Of a DNA stretch of 64,000 nt, positions 25,393 through 33,007 are shown one piece after another. This DNA comes from Stappia stellulata DSM 5886. GTDB lineage: Bacteria > Pseudomonadota > Alphaproteobacteria > Rhizobiales > Stappiaceae. The stretch spans positions 310,001-374,000 of the forward strand of contig NZ_AUIM01000011.1 of assembly GCF_000423705.1 (NCBI RefSeq). Reading direction: 5' to 3'. Every line of letters begins with the position of its first letter. Position 1 is the first letter of the stretch. The notes beneath the pieces were generated by a model, which saw only the letters and a program-made list of their open reading frames with translations, was not told the DNA's origin and searched no databases. The position numbers were made by a program, and so were the translations under genes.

Positions 25393-25492
25393 CCTTGCGC
25401 GCTGCGCCAAGGCGCAAGGGTGCGGATCGCCGCGCCAATGATCTTCACCCCGCTCAAGCGGGGGGACAACAAGAAGAAGCGCTTTCAAGCGC
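25393..25492 (+). promoter_or_regulatory. three tandem stem-loops between dctM and dctP
   Basis: In order: CCTTGCGC/GCGCAAGG (8 bp, 25393-25419), CCCCGC/GCGGGG with a TCAA loop (25448-25463), and GCGCT/AGCGC with a TTCA loop (25479-25492). None has a T run. Binding-protein genes of transporters are often expressed above their permeases, and such hairpins could set RNA processing or stability on the 5' side of dctP. Confidence 0.5.
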
Positions 25493-25527
25493 ACAAGATG
25501 CAGTCAACCAAAAGGGGACTTGATGCC

Positions 25528-26577
25528 ATGACAAACAGACGCGATTTCCTCAAGAAGGCCGGTCTTGGAACCGTCGCCGCAGCCGGCGCCTCGACGCTGG
25601 CGGCCCCCGCCGTTCTCGGCCAGGCGCCGATCAAGTGGCGCCTGCAGACCTATGCCGGGCCGGCGCTCGCCGAACACGTCATCAAGCCGCATATCGATGC
25701 CTTCAACAAGGCCGCGAACGGCGACATGGAGATCGAGCTCTTCTTCGCCGATCAGCTCGTTCCCACCGGCGAATTGTTCCGCGCCATGCAGCGCGGCACC
25801 ATCGATGCCGTGCAGTCGGACGACGATTCCATGGCTTCGCCGACGGAGGTCACCGTCTTCGGCGGCTACTTCCCCTTCGCCAGCCGCTATTCGCTGGACG
25901 TGCCGGTGCTGTTCAACCAGTACGGCCTGAAGGAGATCTGGGAGGAGGAATACGCCAAGGTCGGCGTCAAGCATATCTCCGCCGGTGCGTGGGATCCCTG
26001 CCACTTCGCCACCAAGACCCCGATCCGCTCGCTGGAAGACCTGAAGGGCAAGCGCGTCTTCACCTTCCCGACCGCGGGTCGCTTCCTGTCGCAATTCGGC
26101 GTCGTGCCGGTCACGCTGCCCTGGGAGGACATCGAGGTCGCCGTGCAGACCGGCGAACTCGATGGCGTTGCCTGGTCGGGCATCACCGAGGACTACACGG
26201 TCGGCTGGGCCGATGTGACCGACTACTTCCTGACCAATAACATCTCGGGCGCCTGGGCCGGCTCCTTCTTCGCCAACATGGAGAAGTGGAACGAATTGCC
26301 CGACCACCTCAGGACCATGCTGCAGCTCGCCATGGATGCGTCGCACTATTATCGCCAGTGGTGGTACTGGGGCGGCGAGGCGTCCTTGCGCGTCAACGGC
26401 ACCAAGATGCAGCTGACCTCCATTCCCGATGACGAATGGCAGACGGTCGAGGAGGCCGCCATGGTGTTCTGGGACGAAATCGCGGCTCAGTCGGAAACCA
26501 AGGCGAAGGTCGTCGAGATCTTCAAGAAGTACAACAAGGACATGCAGAAGGCCGGACGGCCCTACCGCTATACCTGA
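25528..26577 (+). CDS. TRAP transporter substrate-binding protein (DctP type)
   Basis: The periplasmic binding protein of the TRAP system, 349 aa. It has a Tat-type leader (NRRDFLKKAGLGTVAAAG, cleaved near VLGQAP). The DctP fold follows: HIDAFNKAANGDMEIELFF, TGELFRAMQRGTIDAVQS, LKGKRVFTFPTAGRFLSQFG (the domain with the conserved Arg-type carboxylate contact) and AVQTGELDGVAWSG. The last motif and YYRQWWYWGGEASLRVNG near the end place it in the large, mannitol/chloroaromatic-like group. Tat export suggests folding before export. I chose the ATG at 25528 with AAAGGGGA upstream; one at 25498 is possible. The ligand is unknown but presumably contains a carboxylate or is recognised through a metal. 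Confidence 0.93.
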   Translation: MTNRRDFLKKAGLGTVAAAGASTLAAPAVLGQAPIKWRLQTYAGPALAEHVIKPHIDAFNKAANGDMEIELFFADQLVPTGELFRAMQRGTIDAVQSDDDSMASPTEVTVFGGYFPFASRYSLDVPVLFNQYGLKEIWEEEYAKVGVKHISAGAWDPCHFATKTPIRSLEDLKGKRVFTFPTAGRFLSQFGVVPVTLPWEDIEVAVQTGELDGVAWSGITEDYTVGWADVTDYFLTNNISGAWAGSFFANMEKWNELPDHLRTMLQLAMDASHYYRQWWYWGGEASLRVNGTKMQLTSIPDDEWQTVEEAAMVFWDEIAAQSETKAKVVEIFKKYNKDMQKAGRPYRYT

Positions 26578-26585
26578 TCGTGCTT

Positions 26586-26611
26586 GCCGGAGCCGCACTG
26601 GCGGTTCCGGC
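26586..26611 (+). promoter_or_regulatory. stem-loop after dctP
   Basis: GCCGGAGCC pairs with GGTTCCGGC (9 bp with one G-U pair) around an 8-base loop, 8 bases after the dctP stop. It has no T run and is the first of two tandem hairpins in the gap before the ligase gene. Confidence 0.5.
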
Positions 26612-26620
26612 CCAGGGTCT

Positions 26621-26656
26621 GCGGTCCGCATGCAAGCGTGCGGACCGCGTCTTTTC
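26621..26656 (+). terminator. intrinsic-terminator-like hairpin between dctP and the ligase gene
   Basis: GCGGTCCGCA and TGCGGACCGC form a perfect 10 bp stem with an 8-base loop, followed by GTCTTTTCC. This looks like a partial intrinsic terminator: it would reduce, but not abolish, transcription into the glutamine-synthetase-family gene 17 bases downstream. Confidence 0.55.
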
Positions 26657-26672
26657 CGCTCAAACGAGACCG

Positions 26673-28049
26673 ATGGATCCCATGGCTGGCAATCTCACCT
26701 TTGACGCCCTCAAGCGGGCGGTCGCCGACGGCGAAATCGATACCGTCCTGACCTGTATCGTCGACATGCAGGGTCGGCTGATGGGAAAACGCTATCACGC
26801 CCAGATGTTCGTCGATCACGCCTATGCCGAGACGCATTGCTGCAACTACCTGCTGGCGACCGATCTGGAGATGTATACGGTCGAGGGATACCGCGCGACG
26901 AGCTGGTCCGGCGGCTACGGCGACTATGTGATGCGCCCCGACCTGACGACGTTGCGCCTGGTGCCCTGGCTCGAGGGCACCGCGATGGTGCTTTGCGACG
27001 TGCTGGATCACCACACCCACGAAGAGGTGTCGCATTCGCCGCGCACGATGCTGAAGCGTCAGATTGCGCGGCTGGAAGACATGGGCCTGGTCGCCAAGAC
27101 GGCGACCGAGCTGGAGTTCTTCCTGTTCGAGAAGAGCTTCGACGAGATCCGCCGCTCGGGCTTCCGCGACCTGGAACCGATCTCAGCCTACAACGAGGAT
27201 TACAATATCTTCCAGACGACCAAGGAGGAGGTGGTGCTGCGCCCGCTGCGCAATCATCTCTATGCCGCCGGCATCCCGGTCGAGAACTCCAAGGGCGAGG
27301 CGGAGACCGGCCAGGAAGAGCTGAACATCCGCTACGCAGAGGCGATGGATTGCGCCGATTACCACACCATCGCGAAACATGCGACGAAGGAGATCGCCTG
27401 GCAGAACGGGCGCGCCGTCACCTTCCTGCCGAAGTGGCACCGCGACAAGGTTGGCTCCTCGTCGCATGTGCATCAGTCGCTGTGGACGAAGGCCGGCGAC
27501 AGCGTTTTCTTCGACGCGGACGCCGAGCACGGCATGTCCGACAGGATGCGTCACTACATGGCGGGTCTGATCAAATACGCGCCCGACTACACCTACTTCC
27601 TGGCGCCCTATGTCAACAGCTACAAGCGCTTTCAGAAGGGCACCTTCGCGCCGACCAAGACCGCCTGGTCGGTGGACAATCGCACGGCCGGATTCCGGCT
27701 TTGCGGAGAAGGCACCAAGGGTGTACGGGTCGAATGCCGCATCGGCGGATCGGACCTCAACCCCTATCTGGCCCTTGCCGTCCAGCTTGCCGCCGGGATG
27801 CGCGGCCTTGAGGAAAAGCTGGAGCTCGAGGCGCCGATCACCGGCGACATCTATCAGGCCAAGCGGCTGAAGGAGATCCCGGGAACGCTGCGCGACGCGA
27901 GCCGGTCCCTGAAGACGTCGAAGTTCCTGCGCGAGGCGCTCGGCGACGAGGTGGTCGACCATTATGTGCGCGCGGCCGAATGGGAACAGGAAGAGTTCGA
28001 CCAGGTGGTGACGGACTACGAAATCGCCCGCGGTTTCGAACGCTGCTGA
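26673..28049 (+). CDS. glutamine synthetase family ligase (likely gamma-glutamyl-amine synthetase)
   Basis: A 458 aa ATP-dependent ligase of the glutamine synthetase family. Metal and ATP residues are present: ELEFFLFE, then GQEELNIRY, HATKEIAWQNG and KVGSSSHVHQSLW (the His-x-His of the active site). The C-terminal third has NSYKRFQKGTFAPT, DNRTAGFRL and VECRIGGSDLNPYLA. The tail SLKTSKFLREALGDEVVDHY resembles PuuA-type gamma-glutamylpolyamine synthetases, and I see no adenylylation-site Tyr context as in GlnA. Such enzymes join the gamma-carboxyl of glutamate to an amine. With the flanking dehydrogenases and hydrolase, the substrate is probably an imported amine or amino alcohol. ATG at 26682 is an alternative start. 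Confidence 0.88.
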   Translation: MDPMAGNLTFDALKRAVADGEIDTVLTCIVDMQGRLMGKRYHAQMFVDHAYAETHCCNYLLATDLEMYTVEGYRATSWSGGYGDYVMRPDLTTLRLVPWLEGTAMVLCDVLDHHTHEEVSHSPRTMLKRQIARLEDMGLVAKTATELEFFLFEKSFDEIRRSGFRDLEPISAYNEDYNIFQTTKEEVVLRPLRNHLYAAGIPVENSKGEAETGQEELNIRYAEAMDCADYHTIAKHATKEIAWQNGRAVTFLPKWHRDKVGSSSHVHQSLWTKAGDSVFFDADAEHGMSDRMRHYMAGLIKYAPDYTYFLAPYVNSYKRFQKGTFAPTKTAWSVDNRTAGFRLCGEGTKGVRVECRIGGSDLNPYLALAVQLAAGMRGLEEKLELEAPITGDIYQAKRLKEIPGTLRDASRSLKTSKFLREALGDEVVDHYVRAAEWEQEEFDQVVTDYEIARGFERC

Positions 28050-28063
28050 GCGACACCGCCACG

Positions 28064-28092
28064 CGGCATCCGGCCCGCCGGGTCGAATGCCG
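28064..28092 (+). promoter_or_regulatory. stem-loop between ligase and aldehyde dehydrogenase genes
   Basis: CGGCAT and ATGCCG form the outer stem, with an inner CCGG/CCGG pairing around a 4-base loop. It starts 14 bases after the ligase stop and has no T run. It is weaker than the hairpins at the neighbouring junctions. Confidence 0.35.
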
Positions 28093-28158
28093 GAAACTAC
28101 ACTCAATTGACGGATCGCGTCCCGCGCCCCTCGCGGAGACGTTTTCAAAAGGTGCAAA

Positions 28159-29547
28159 ATGTCGGAAACGATCAAGCTGATTTCCCCGGTCGACGGGTCG
28201 GTCTATGCCGAACGCCCGGTGATCGCGGATGCTGAACTCAACCGGGCCGTGACCCTCGCGCGCACCGCCCAGGTCGATTGGGCGGCGCGGCCCATCGCCG
28301 AGCGCTGTGCGGCGGTGGGCGCTGCCATCGACGCGCTCGAGGCAATGAACGACGAGATCGTGCCGGAGCTTGCCTGGCAAATGGGCCGTCCGGTCCGCTA
28401 CGGCGGCGAAATGGGCGGCACGCGCGAGCGCGCCGACCATATGATCAAGATCGCCGAGGAGGCGCTTACCCCCCGCCGGCACACGGACCGTCCGGGCTTT
28501 ACCCGATACGTGAAGCCGGAGCCGCTCGGTATCGTCATGGTCATCGCGCCGTGGAACTATCCCTTCATGACCGCGATCAACACCGTCGTTCCGGCTCTCA
28601 TCGCCGGCAATACGGTGATCCTCAAGCATGCCGCGCAGACGCTGCTCGTCGGCGAGCGCCTCGATGCCGCCTTCAGGAAGGCGGGGCTGCCCGAGGGCGT
28701 GTTCCAGAACGTCGTTCTGACCCACGGCCAGACCGAGACTTTGCTCAAGTCGGGTGCCATCGACCACATCAATTTCACCGGCTCCGTCGGTGGCGGCCGC
28801 GCAATCGAGAAGGCGGCTGCGGGAACCTTCGCTTCGCTGGCGCTGGAGCTTGGCGGAAAGGACCCGGCCTATGTACGGGCCGACGCGGATGTCGATTTCG
28901 CCGTGGCGGGTCTCGCCGATGGCGCCTTCTTCAATTCCGGACAGTGCTGCTGCGGCATCGAGCGGGTCTATGTGCATGAAAAGCACTTTGACGCCGTGGC
29001 CGAAGGACTCGCCGCGGCCGGTCGCGCCTTCGTGCTCGGCAATCCGCTGGAGGAGGCGACGACGCTCGGGCCGATGGCACAGGCGCGCTTTGCGGCGCAC
29101 GTGCGCGAACAGACCGACGAGGCGCTGCGCAAGGGAGCGAAGGCGCTGGTCGATCCCTCCGCCTTTACCGCCAACGCGCCGGGCACTGCCTATCTCGCGC
29201 CGCAGGTGCTTGTCGATGTCGATCACCAGATGTCGGTGATGCGCGAGGAAAGCTTCGGTCCGGTCGTCGGCGTCATGAAGGTGCGCAACGACGAGGAAGC
29301 GCTGGCGCTGATGAACGACAGCCCCTATGGCCTGACCGCCTCGATCTGGACGGCGGACGAGGAGGCCGCGATTGCGCTCGGCGACAGGCTGGAGACGGGT
29401 ACCGTCTTCATGAACCGCTGCGACTATCTCGACCCGGCGCTGGTGTGGACCGGTGTCAAGGAAACCGGCAAGGGCGCGGCCCTTTCGGAGCTTGGCTATC
29501 TGTCGCTGACGCGTCCCAAGTCCTATCACCTGCGCCTCAAGACCTGA
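28159..29547 (+). CDS. NAD(P)-dependent aldehyde dehydrogenase
   Basis: Oxidises an aldehyde to its acid. The 462 aa protein is a standard ALDH: APWNYPFMTAINTVVPALIA (residues about 131-150), cofactor-binding FTGSVGGGRAIEKAA, catalytic Glu in ALELGGKDPAYV and catalytic Cys in NSGQCCCGIERVYV (three Cys in a row), then EESFGPVVGVMKV and the C-terminal PKSYHLRLK. It differs from betaine- and succinate-semialdehyde enzymes that I would recognise. Between a gamma-glutamyl ligase and an alcohol dehydrogenase, the likely substrate is an aldehyde derived from the imported amine or amino alcohol, possibly as its glutamyl conjugate; that is inference. Confidence 0.93.
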   Translation: MSETIKLISPVDGSVYAERPVIADAELNRAVTLARTAQVDWAARPIAERCAAVGAAIDALEAMNDEIVPELAWQMGRPVRYGGEMGGTRERADHMIKIAEEALTPRRHTDRPGFTRYVKPEPLGIVMVIAPWNYPFMTAINTVVPALIAGNTVILKHAAQTLLVGERLDAAFRKAGLPEGVFQNVVLTHGQTETLLKSGAIDHINFTGSVGGGRAIEKAAAGTFASLALELGGKDPAYVRADADVDFAVAGLADGAFFNSGQCCCGIERVYVHEKHFDAVAEGLAAAGRAFVLGNPLEEATTLGPMAQARFAAHVREQTDEALRKGAKALVDPSAFTANAPGTAYLAPQVLVDVDHQMSVMREESFGPVVGVMKVRNDEEALALMNDSPYGLTASIWTADEEAAIALGDRLETGTVFMNRCDYLDPALVWTGVKETGKGAALSELGYLSLTRPKSYHLRLKT

Positions 29548-29556
29548 GGCCCGGGA

Positions 29557-29582
29557 CCGGCGGGGCTCCAGGGTTCCGCCGG
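29557..29582 (+). promoter_or_regulatory. stem-loop between aldehyde and alcohol dehydrogenase genes
   Basis: CCGGCGG and CCGCCGG pair perfectly over 7 bp around a 12-base loop, 9 bases after the aldehyde dehydrogenase stop. No T run follows. It continues the pattern of hairpins at each junction of this cluster. Confidence 0.45.
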
Positions 29583-29647
29583 CACCAACCCATCCCGTCT
29601 TCTCGTTCTCCCGCCGCGAAGAGCGGCGCTTTCAGGGTTCAAAACTC

Positions 29648-30811
29648 ATGACGTCCACTCCTTCCGCAAACTGGTCCTATCCAACCTCCGTGCGTTTCGG
29701 CGCCGGCCGCATCAAGGAGCTTGGCTCCTGCGCCACGGCCGTTGGCATGAAGCGCCCGCTGCTCGTGACCGATCCGGGCCTTGCGAAGCTTCCCATGACC
29801 GAGGCGACCCTTGAGGCCCTTCGCGATGCGGGGCTCGAGCCGGGCATCTTCAGCGAGATCAAGCCCAATCCGACCGGCGCCAATGTCGAGGCGGGCGTCG
29901 CCGCCTATCGTGCCGGCGGCCACGATGGTGTGATCGCCTTTGGCGGCGGATCGGGCCTGGATGCGGGCAAGGCGATTGCCTTCATGTCCGGCCAGACCCG
30001 ACCGATGTGGGATTTCGAGGATGTCGGTGACTGGTGGAAGCGCGCAGACCCGGACGGCATCGCGCCGATCATCGCGGTTCCGACCACCGCCGGCACAGGC
30101 TCCGAGGTCGGGCGTGCCAGCGTCATCACCAACGAGGAAACCCACACCAAGAAGGTGATCTTCCACCCGAAGATGCTGCCGGAGATCGTCATTTGCGATC
30201 CCGAACTGACCGTTGGCATGCCGCGCTACTTCACGGTCGGCACCGGCATGGACGCGCTGGCGCATTGCCTGGAGGCCTATTCCTCGACTTTCTACCATCC
30301 GATGGGCGACGGCATCGCGCTGGAAGGCATCCGCCTGGTGTTTGAAAATCTCAAACGCGCCGCCGATGTGCCGGACGATCTCATTGCGCGCGGCAATCTG
30401 ATGTCGGCGGCCGCCATGGGGGCGGTCGCCTTCCAGAAAGGCCTTGGCGCGATCCACGCCTTGTCACATCCCGTCGGCGCGCTCTACGACACCCACCACG
30501 GCATGACCAATGCGGTCTTCATGCCCTACGTTCTGGCTTTCAACCGCCCGGTGATCGAGCAGAAATTCGAGCGCCTTGCCGGTTTCCTCGGCCTCGACGG
30601 CGGTTTCGACGGCGTGATGAAGGCGGTTCTGGAGCTTCGCGATGAACTGGATGTGCCGAACACGCTGGCCGGCCTCGAGGTCGATGGCGCGCAAGCCGCG
30701 AAGATCGCCGAGATGGCTGTGGTCGATCCGACCGCCGGCGGCAATCCGCTGGAACTGACCGTGGACGGCGCCCGTGCGATCTTCGACGCGGCGCTGGAAG
30801 GCCGCCTCTAG
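29648..30811 (+). CDS. iron-containing alcohol dehydrogenase
   Basis: A 387 aa type-III (metal-dependent) alcohol dehydrogenase that interconverts an alcohol and an aldehyde with NAD. The cofactor motif AFGGGSGLDAGKA (about residues 97-109) and the metal ligands in GMDALAHCLEAY and IHALSHPVGALYDTHHGMTN (His residues about 260-280) are all present, so it should be active. It is the last gene of the cluster. It is a relative of the broad group that includes butanol, lactaldehyde and choline-type enzymes. Paired with the aldehyde dehydrogenase, it would oxidise an alcohol in two steps to the acid. Confidence 0.93.
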   Translation: MTSTPSANWSYPTSVRFGAGRIKELGSCATAVGMKRPLLVTDPGLAKLPMTEATLEALRDAGLEPGIFSEIKPNPTGANVEAGVAAYRAGGHDGVIAFGGGSGLDAGKAIAFMSGQTRPMWDFEDVGDWWKRADPDGIAPIIAVPTTAGTGSEVGRASVITNEETHTKKVIFHPKMLPEIVICDPELTVGMPRYFTVGTGMDALAHCLEAYSSTFYHPMGDGIALEGIRLVFENLKRAADVPDDLIARGNLMSAAAMGAVAFQKGLGAIHALSHPVGALYDTHHGMTNAVFMPYVLAFNRPVIEQKFERLAGFLGLDGGFDGVMKAVLELRDELDVPNTLAGLEVDGAQAAKIAEMAVVDPTAGGNPLELTVDGARAIFDAALEGRL

Positions 30812-30886
30812 GACCCGCGAGCGAACAATAGCGCGCAAGCCTGCGTGTGAAAGGGGGTGGCGGGCCGGTTCCGCCGCCCTCGTCGA

Positions 30887-30915
30887 TTGACACAGGGTCG
30901 CTTCCGCCCCTACAT
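30887..30915 (+). promoter_or_regulatory. sigma-70-type promoter for trpA-accD-folC
   Basis: TTGACA (30887-30892), a 17 bp spacer, and CTACAT (30910-30915). The -35 element is a perfect consensus match and the spacing is ideal. It lies 55 bp upstream of the trpA start and gives trpA its own promoter, separate from the catabolic cluster before it. Confidence 0.65.
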
Positions 30916-30969
30916 CCTTGGCGCGCCCGCAGCCGGCGGGTGCCATGATCACAAGCGGGACGAGGCACT

Positions 30970-31803
30970 ATGACGACAACGCGGATCGACCGTCGCTTTG
31001 CGGCGTGCAAGGCGGCGAACAGACCGGCGCTGGTGACCTTCGTGACCGCCGGCGACCCCGATCTTGCGACCTCGCAGGCGATCCTTGATGCCCTCCCCGC
31101 GGCGGGAGCGGATGTGATCGAGCTCGGGATGCCGTTTTCGGATCCCATGGCCGAGGGCATTCCGATCCAGCTCGCCACGCAGCGGGCGCTTGCCGCCGGC
31201 CAGACCATGGACAAGACGCTGGACATGGTGCGGGCCTTCCGCAAACACGACAACGACACGCCCATCGTGCTGATGGGCTATTACAATCCGATCTATGTGC
31301 GCGATCCGGCCGTCTTCGTGAAGACGGCCGTCGACGCCGGCGTGGACGGACTGATCATCGTCGATGTTCCCCCCGAGGCCGACGACGAACTGTGCCTGCC
31401 CGCGCTGGGCGCCGGCCTCAACTTCATTCGCCTGACAACGCCGACGACCGACGACAAGCGCCTGCCGGCCGTGCTCGCCAATACTTCCGGTTTCGTCTAC
31501 TACGTTTCCGTGACCGGGATCACCGGCGCGACGATCGCCAACCGCACCCGGGTCGGTGAGGCGGTGCAGCGCATCAAGTGCCACACCGATCTGCCTGTCG
31601 CGGTCGGCTTTGGCGTGAAGACGGCGGAAGACGCGGAAGTCATCGGGCGCGATGCCGACGGCGTCGTGGTCGGTTCGGTTCTCGTCGAAGCAGTGCGCAA
31701 CAGCCTTGATGATGCCGGAAAAGCGACCGATAAGACGGTGAGCGCGGTGAGCGATGTTGTAAGAAGTCTTGCCGAAGGCGCGGCGCGCGCGCGACAGGGT
31801 TAG
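30970..31803 (+). CDS. trpA: tryptophan synthase alpha chain (catalytic Asp replaced by Glu)
   Basis: TrpA splits indole-3-glycerol phosphate into glyceraldehyde 3-phosphate and indole, which passes to TrpB. The 277 aa protein is a TIM barrel with the family stretches [37 protein letters not shown] and [12 protein letters not shown]. The first catalytic Glu (E51, matching E. coli Glu49) is present. The second catalytic acid, E. coli Asp60 in the motif PLADGP, is Glu here (PMAEGI, residue 62, codon GAG at 31153), and the following Pro is Ile. Unusually for Rhizobiales, trpF and trpB are not upstream; the gene has its own promoter. It may still be functional, but activity could be lowered or altered. 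Confidence 0.92.
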   Translation: MTTTRIDRRFAACKAANRPALVTFVTAGDPDLATSQAILDALPAAGADVIELGMPFSDPMAEGIPIQLATQRALAAGQTMDKTLDMVRAFRKHDNDTPIVLMGYYNPIYVRDPAVFVKTAVDAGVDGLIIVDVPPEADDELCLPALGAGLNFIRLTTPTTDDKRLPAVLANTSGFVYYVSVTGITGATIANRTRVGEAVQRIKCHTDLPVAVGFGVKTAEDAEVIGRDADGVVVGSVLVEAVRNSLDDAGKATDKTVSAVSDVVRSLAEGAARARQG

Positions 31804-31819
31804 AACGGCTAGGCTCAAC

Positions 31820-31847
31820 GGCTGCGCGGCGCAATCCGCGCGCAGCC
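31820..31847 (+). promoter_or_regulatory. stem-loop between trpA and accD
   Basis: GGCTGCGCG and CGCGCAGCC form a perfect 9 bp stem around a 10-base loop, without a T run. It lies 17 bases after the trpA stop and 28 before the accD start, and may set the ratio of the two proteins or mark an RNA processing site. Confidence 0.5.
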
Positions 31848-31875
31848 TGGACACGAGAAACGGACGGTAGTCACC

Positions 31876-32850
31876 TTGAACTGGATCAACAACCTCGTTC
31901 GCCCGAAGATCCGCGGTCTGCTGCAGAAGCGGGACGTGCCGGAGAACCTCTGGATCAAGTGCCCCGAAACCGGGGAAATGGTGTTCCACCGCGATCTCGA
32001 GGCCAACCAGTGGGTCGTACCGACGTCCGGCCATCACATGCGCATCGCCGGCAAGAAGCGGCTTGAACTGTTTTTCGATGGCGGAACCTACGAGACGGTC
32101 AAGACGCCGGAGGTGGCCGCGGACCCGCTGAAGTTCCGCGATGAAAAACGCTACACCGACCGGCTGCGCGACGCCCGCGCCAAAACCGGCCTGGACGATG
32201 CCGTGACGGTTGCGACCGGCCTGCTCAAGGGCATGCCGATGACGGCGGCGGTGCAGGATTTCGCCTTCATGGGCGGGTCGCTCGGCATGGCGGCGGGCGA
32301 GGCAGTGCTGACCGGAATGGAAACGGCTGTCGAGCGAAACACGCCTTTCGTTCTGTTCGTGGCCTCCGGCGGGGCACGCATGCAGGAAGGCATCCTGTCC
32401 CTGATGCAGATGCCGCGCACGACTGTCGGCGTCCAGATGCTGCGCGAAGCGGGCCTGCCCTTCATCGTGGTCTTCACCAATCCCACGACCGGTGGCGTGA
32501 CGGCCTCCTACGCCATGCTCGGCGACGTGCATCTGGCCGAACCGGGCGCCCTGATCGGCTTCGCCGGTCCGCGGGTCATCGAGCAGACAATCCGCGAAAA
32601 ACTGCCCGAAGGCTTCCAGCGCTCCGAATATCTGTTCGATCACGGCATGATCGACATGGTGGTCCACCGCCATGAGCTGCCGGAAACGATTTCCCGCATT
32701 TGCGGCATCCTGACAAAGACGCCGGTGGGCGTTCCGGACCCCGAAGAGCTTGCGGCCGACATCGCTGCGTCCGACGAGACTGCGGATCTGGACACGCCGG
32801 CGGAGAGCGAAACGGAAGCCTCTGACGGTGCGGACGCGCCGCGCAGCTGA
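31876..32850 (+). CDS. accD: acetyl-CoA carboxylase carboxyltransferase beta subunit
   Basis: AccD with AccA transfers CO2 from carboxybiotin to acetyl-CoA, the first committed step of fatty acid synthesis. The 324 aa protein has the carboxyltransferase fold: [20 protein letters not shown] (about residues 130-149), [17 protein letters not shown] and [16 protein letters not shown], then [17 protein letters not shown]. Translation starts at a rare TTG (31876), fixed by the conserved N-terminus [13 protein letters not shown]. The N-terminal zinc ribbon of E. coli AccD is degenerate: only one of the four Cys remains ([10 protein letters not shown]), which I believe is usual in this group. The last 35 residues are an acidic tail. 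trpA-accD-folC is a conserved order. Confidence 0.96.
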   Translation: MNWINNLVRPKIRGLLQKRDVPENLWIKCPETGEMVFHRDLEANQWVVPTSGHHMRIAGKKRLELFFDGGTYETVKTPEVAADPLKFRDEKRYTDRLRDARAKTGLDDAVTVATGLLKGMPMTAAVQDFAFMGGSLGMAAGEAVLTGMETAVERNTPFVLFVASGGARMQEGILSLMQMPRTTVGVQMLREAGLPFIVVFTNPTTGGVTASYAMLGDVHLAEPGALIGFAGPRVIEQTIREKLPEGFQRSEYLFDHGMIDMVVHRHELPETISRICGILTKTPVGVPDPEELAADIAASDETADLDTPAESETEASDGADAPRS

Positions 32851-32935
32851 CCAAACGCTGGCCGGCTCTGCCGTGATTGCGGCGTCTGGCTGTCTTCAAG
32901 GCGACACGCGGCGTCGCGGTCCCGCCAAAGCCCTT

Positions 32936-32952
32936 GCGCGCCGGCGGCGCGC
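32936..32952 (+). promoter_or_regulatory. stem-loop upstream of folC
   Basis: GCGCGCC and GGCGCGC form a perfect 7 bp stem with a GGC loop in the 157 bp gap between accD and folC. No T run follows. Role unknown. Confidence 0.35.
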
Positions 32953-33007
32953 CTCATAACAGATCCGCAAACGGGGCGCAGTCGCGCCGGGCCGCACGGG
33001 CAGAGAC

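Noticed and set aside
30970-31803. trpA as a pseudogene
   Set aside because: The frame is intact over a normal length with a good promoter and ribosome binding site; only one catalytic residue is changed, and conservatively.
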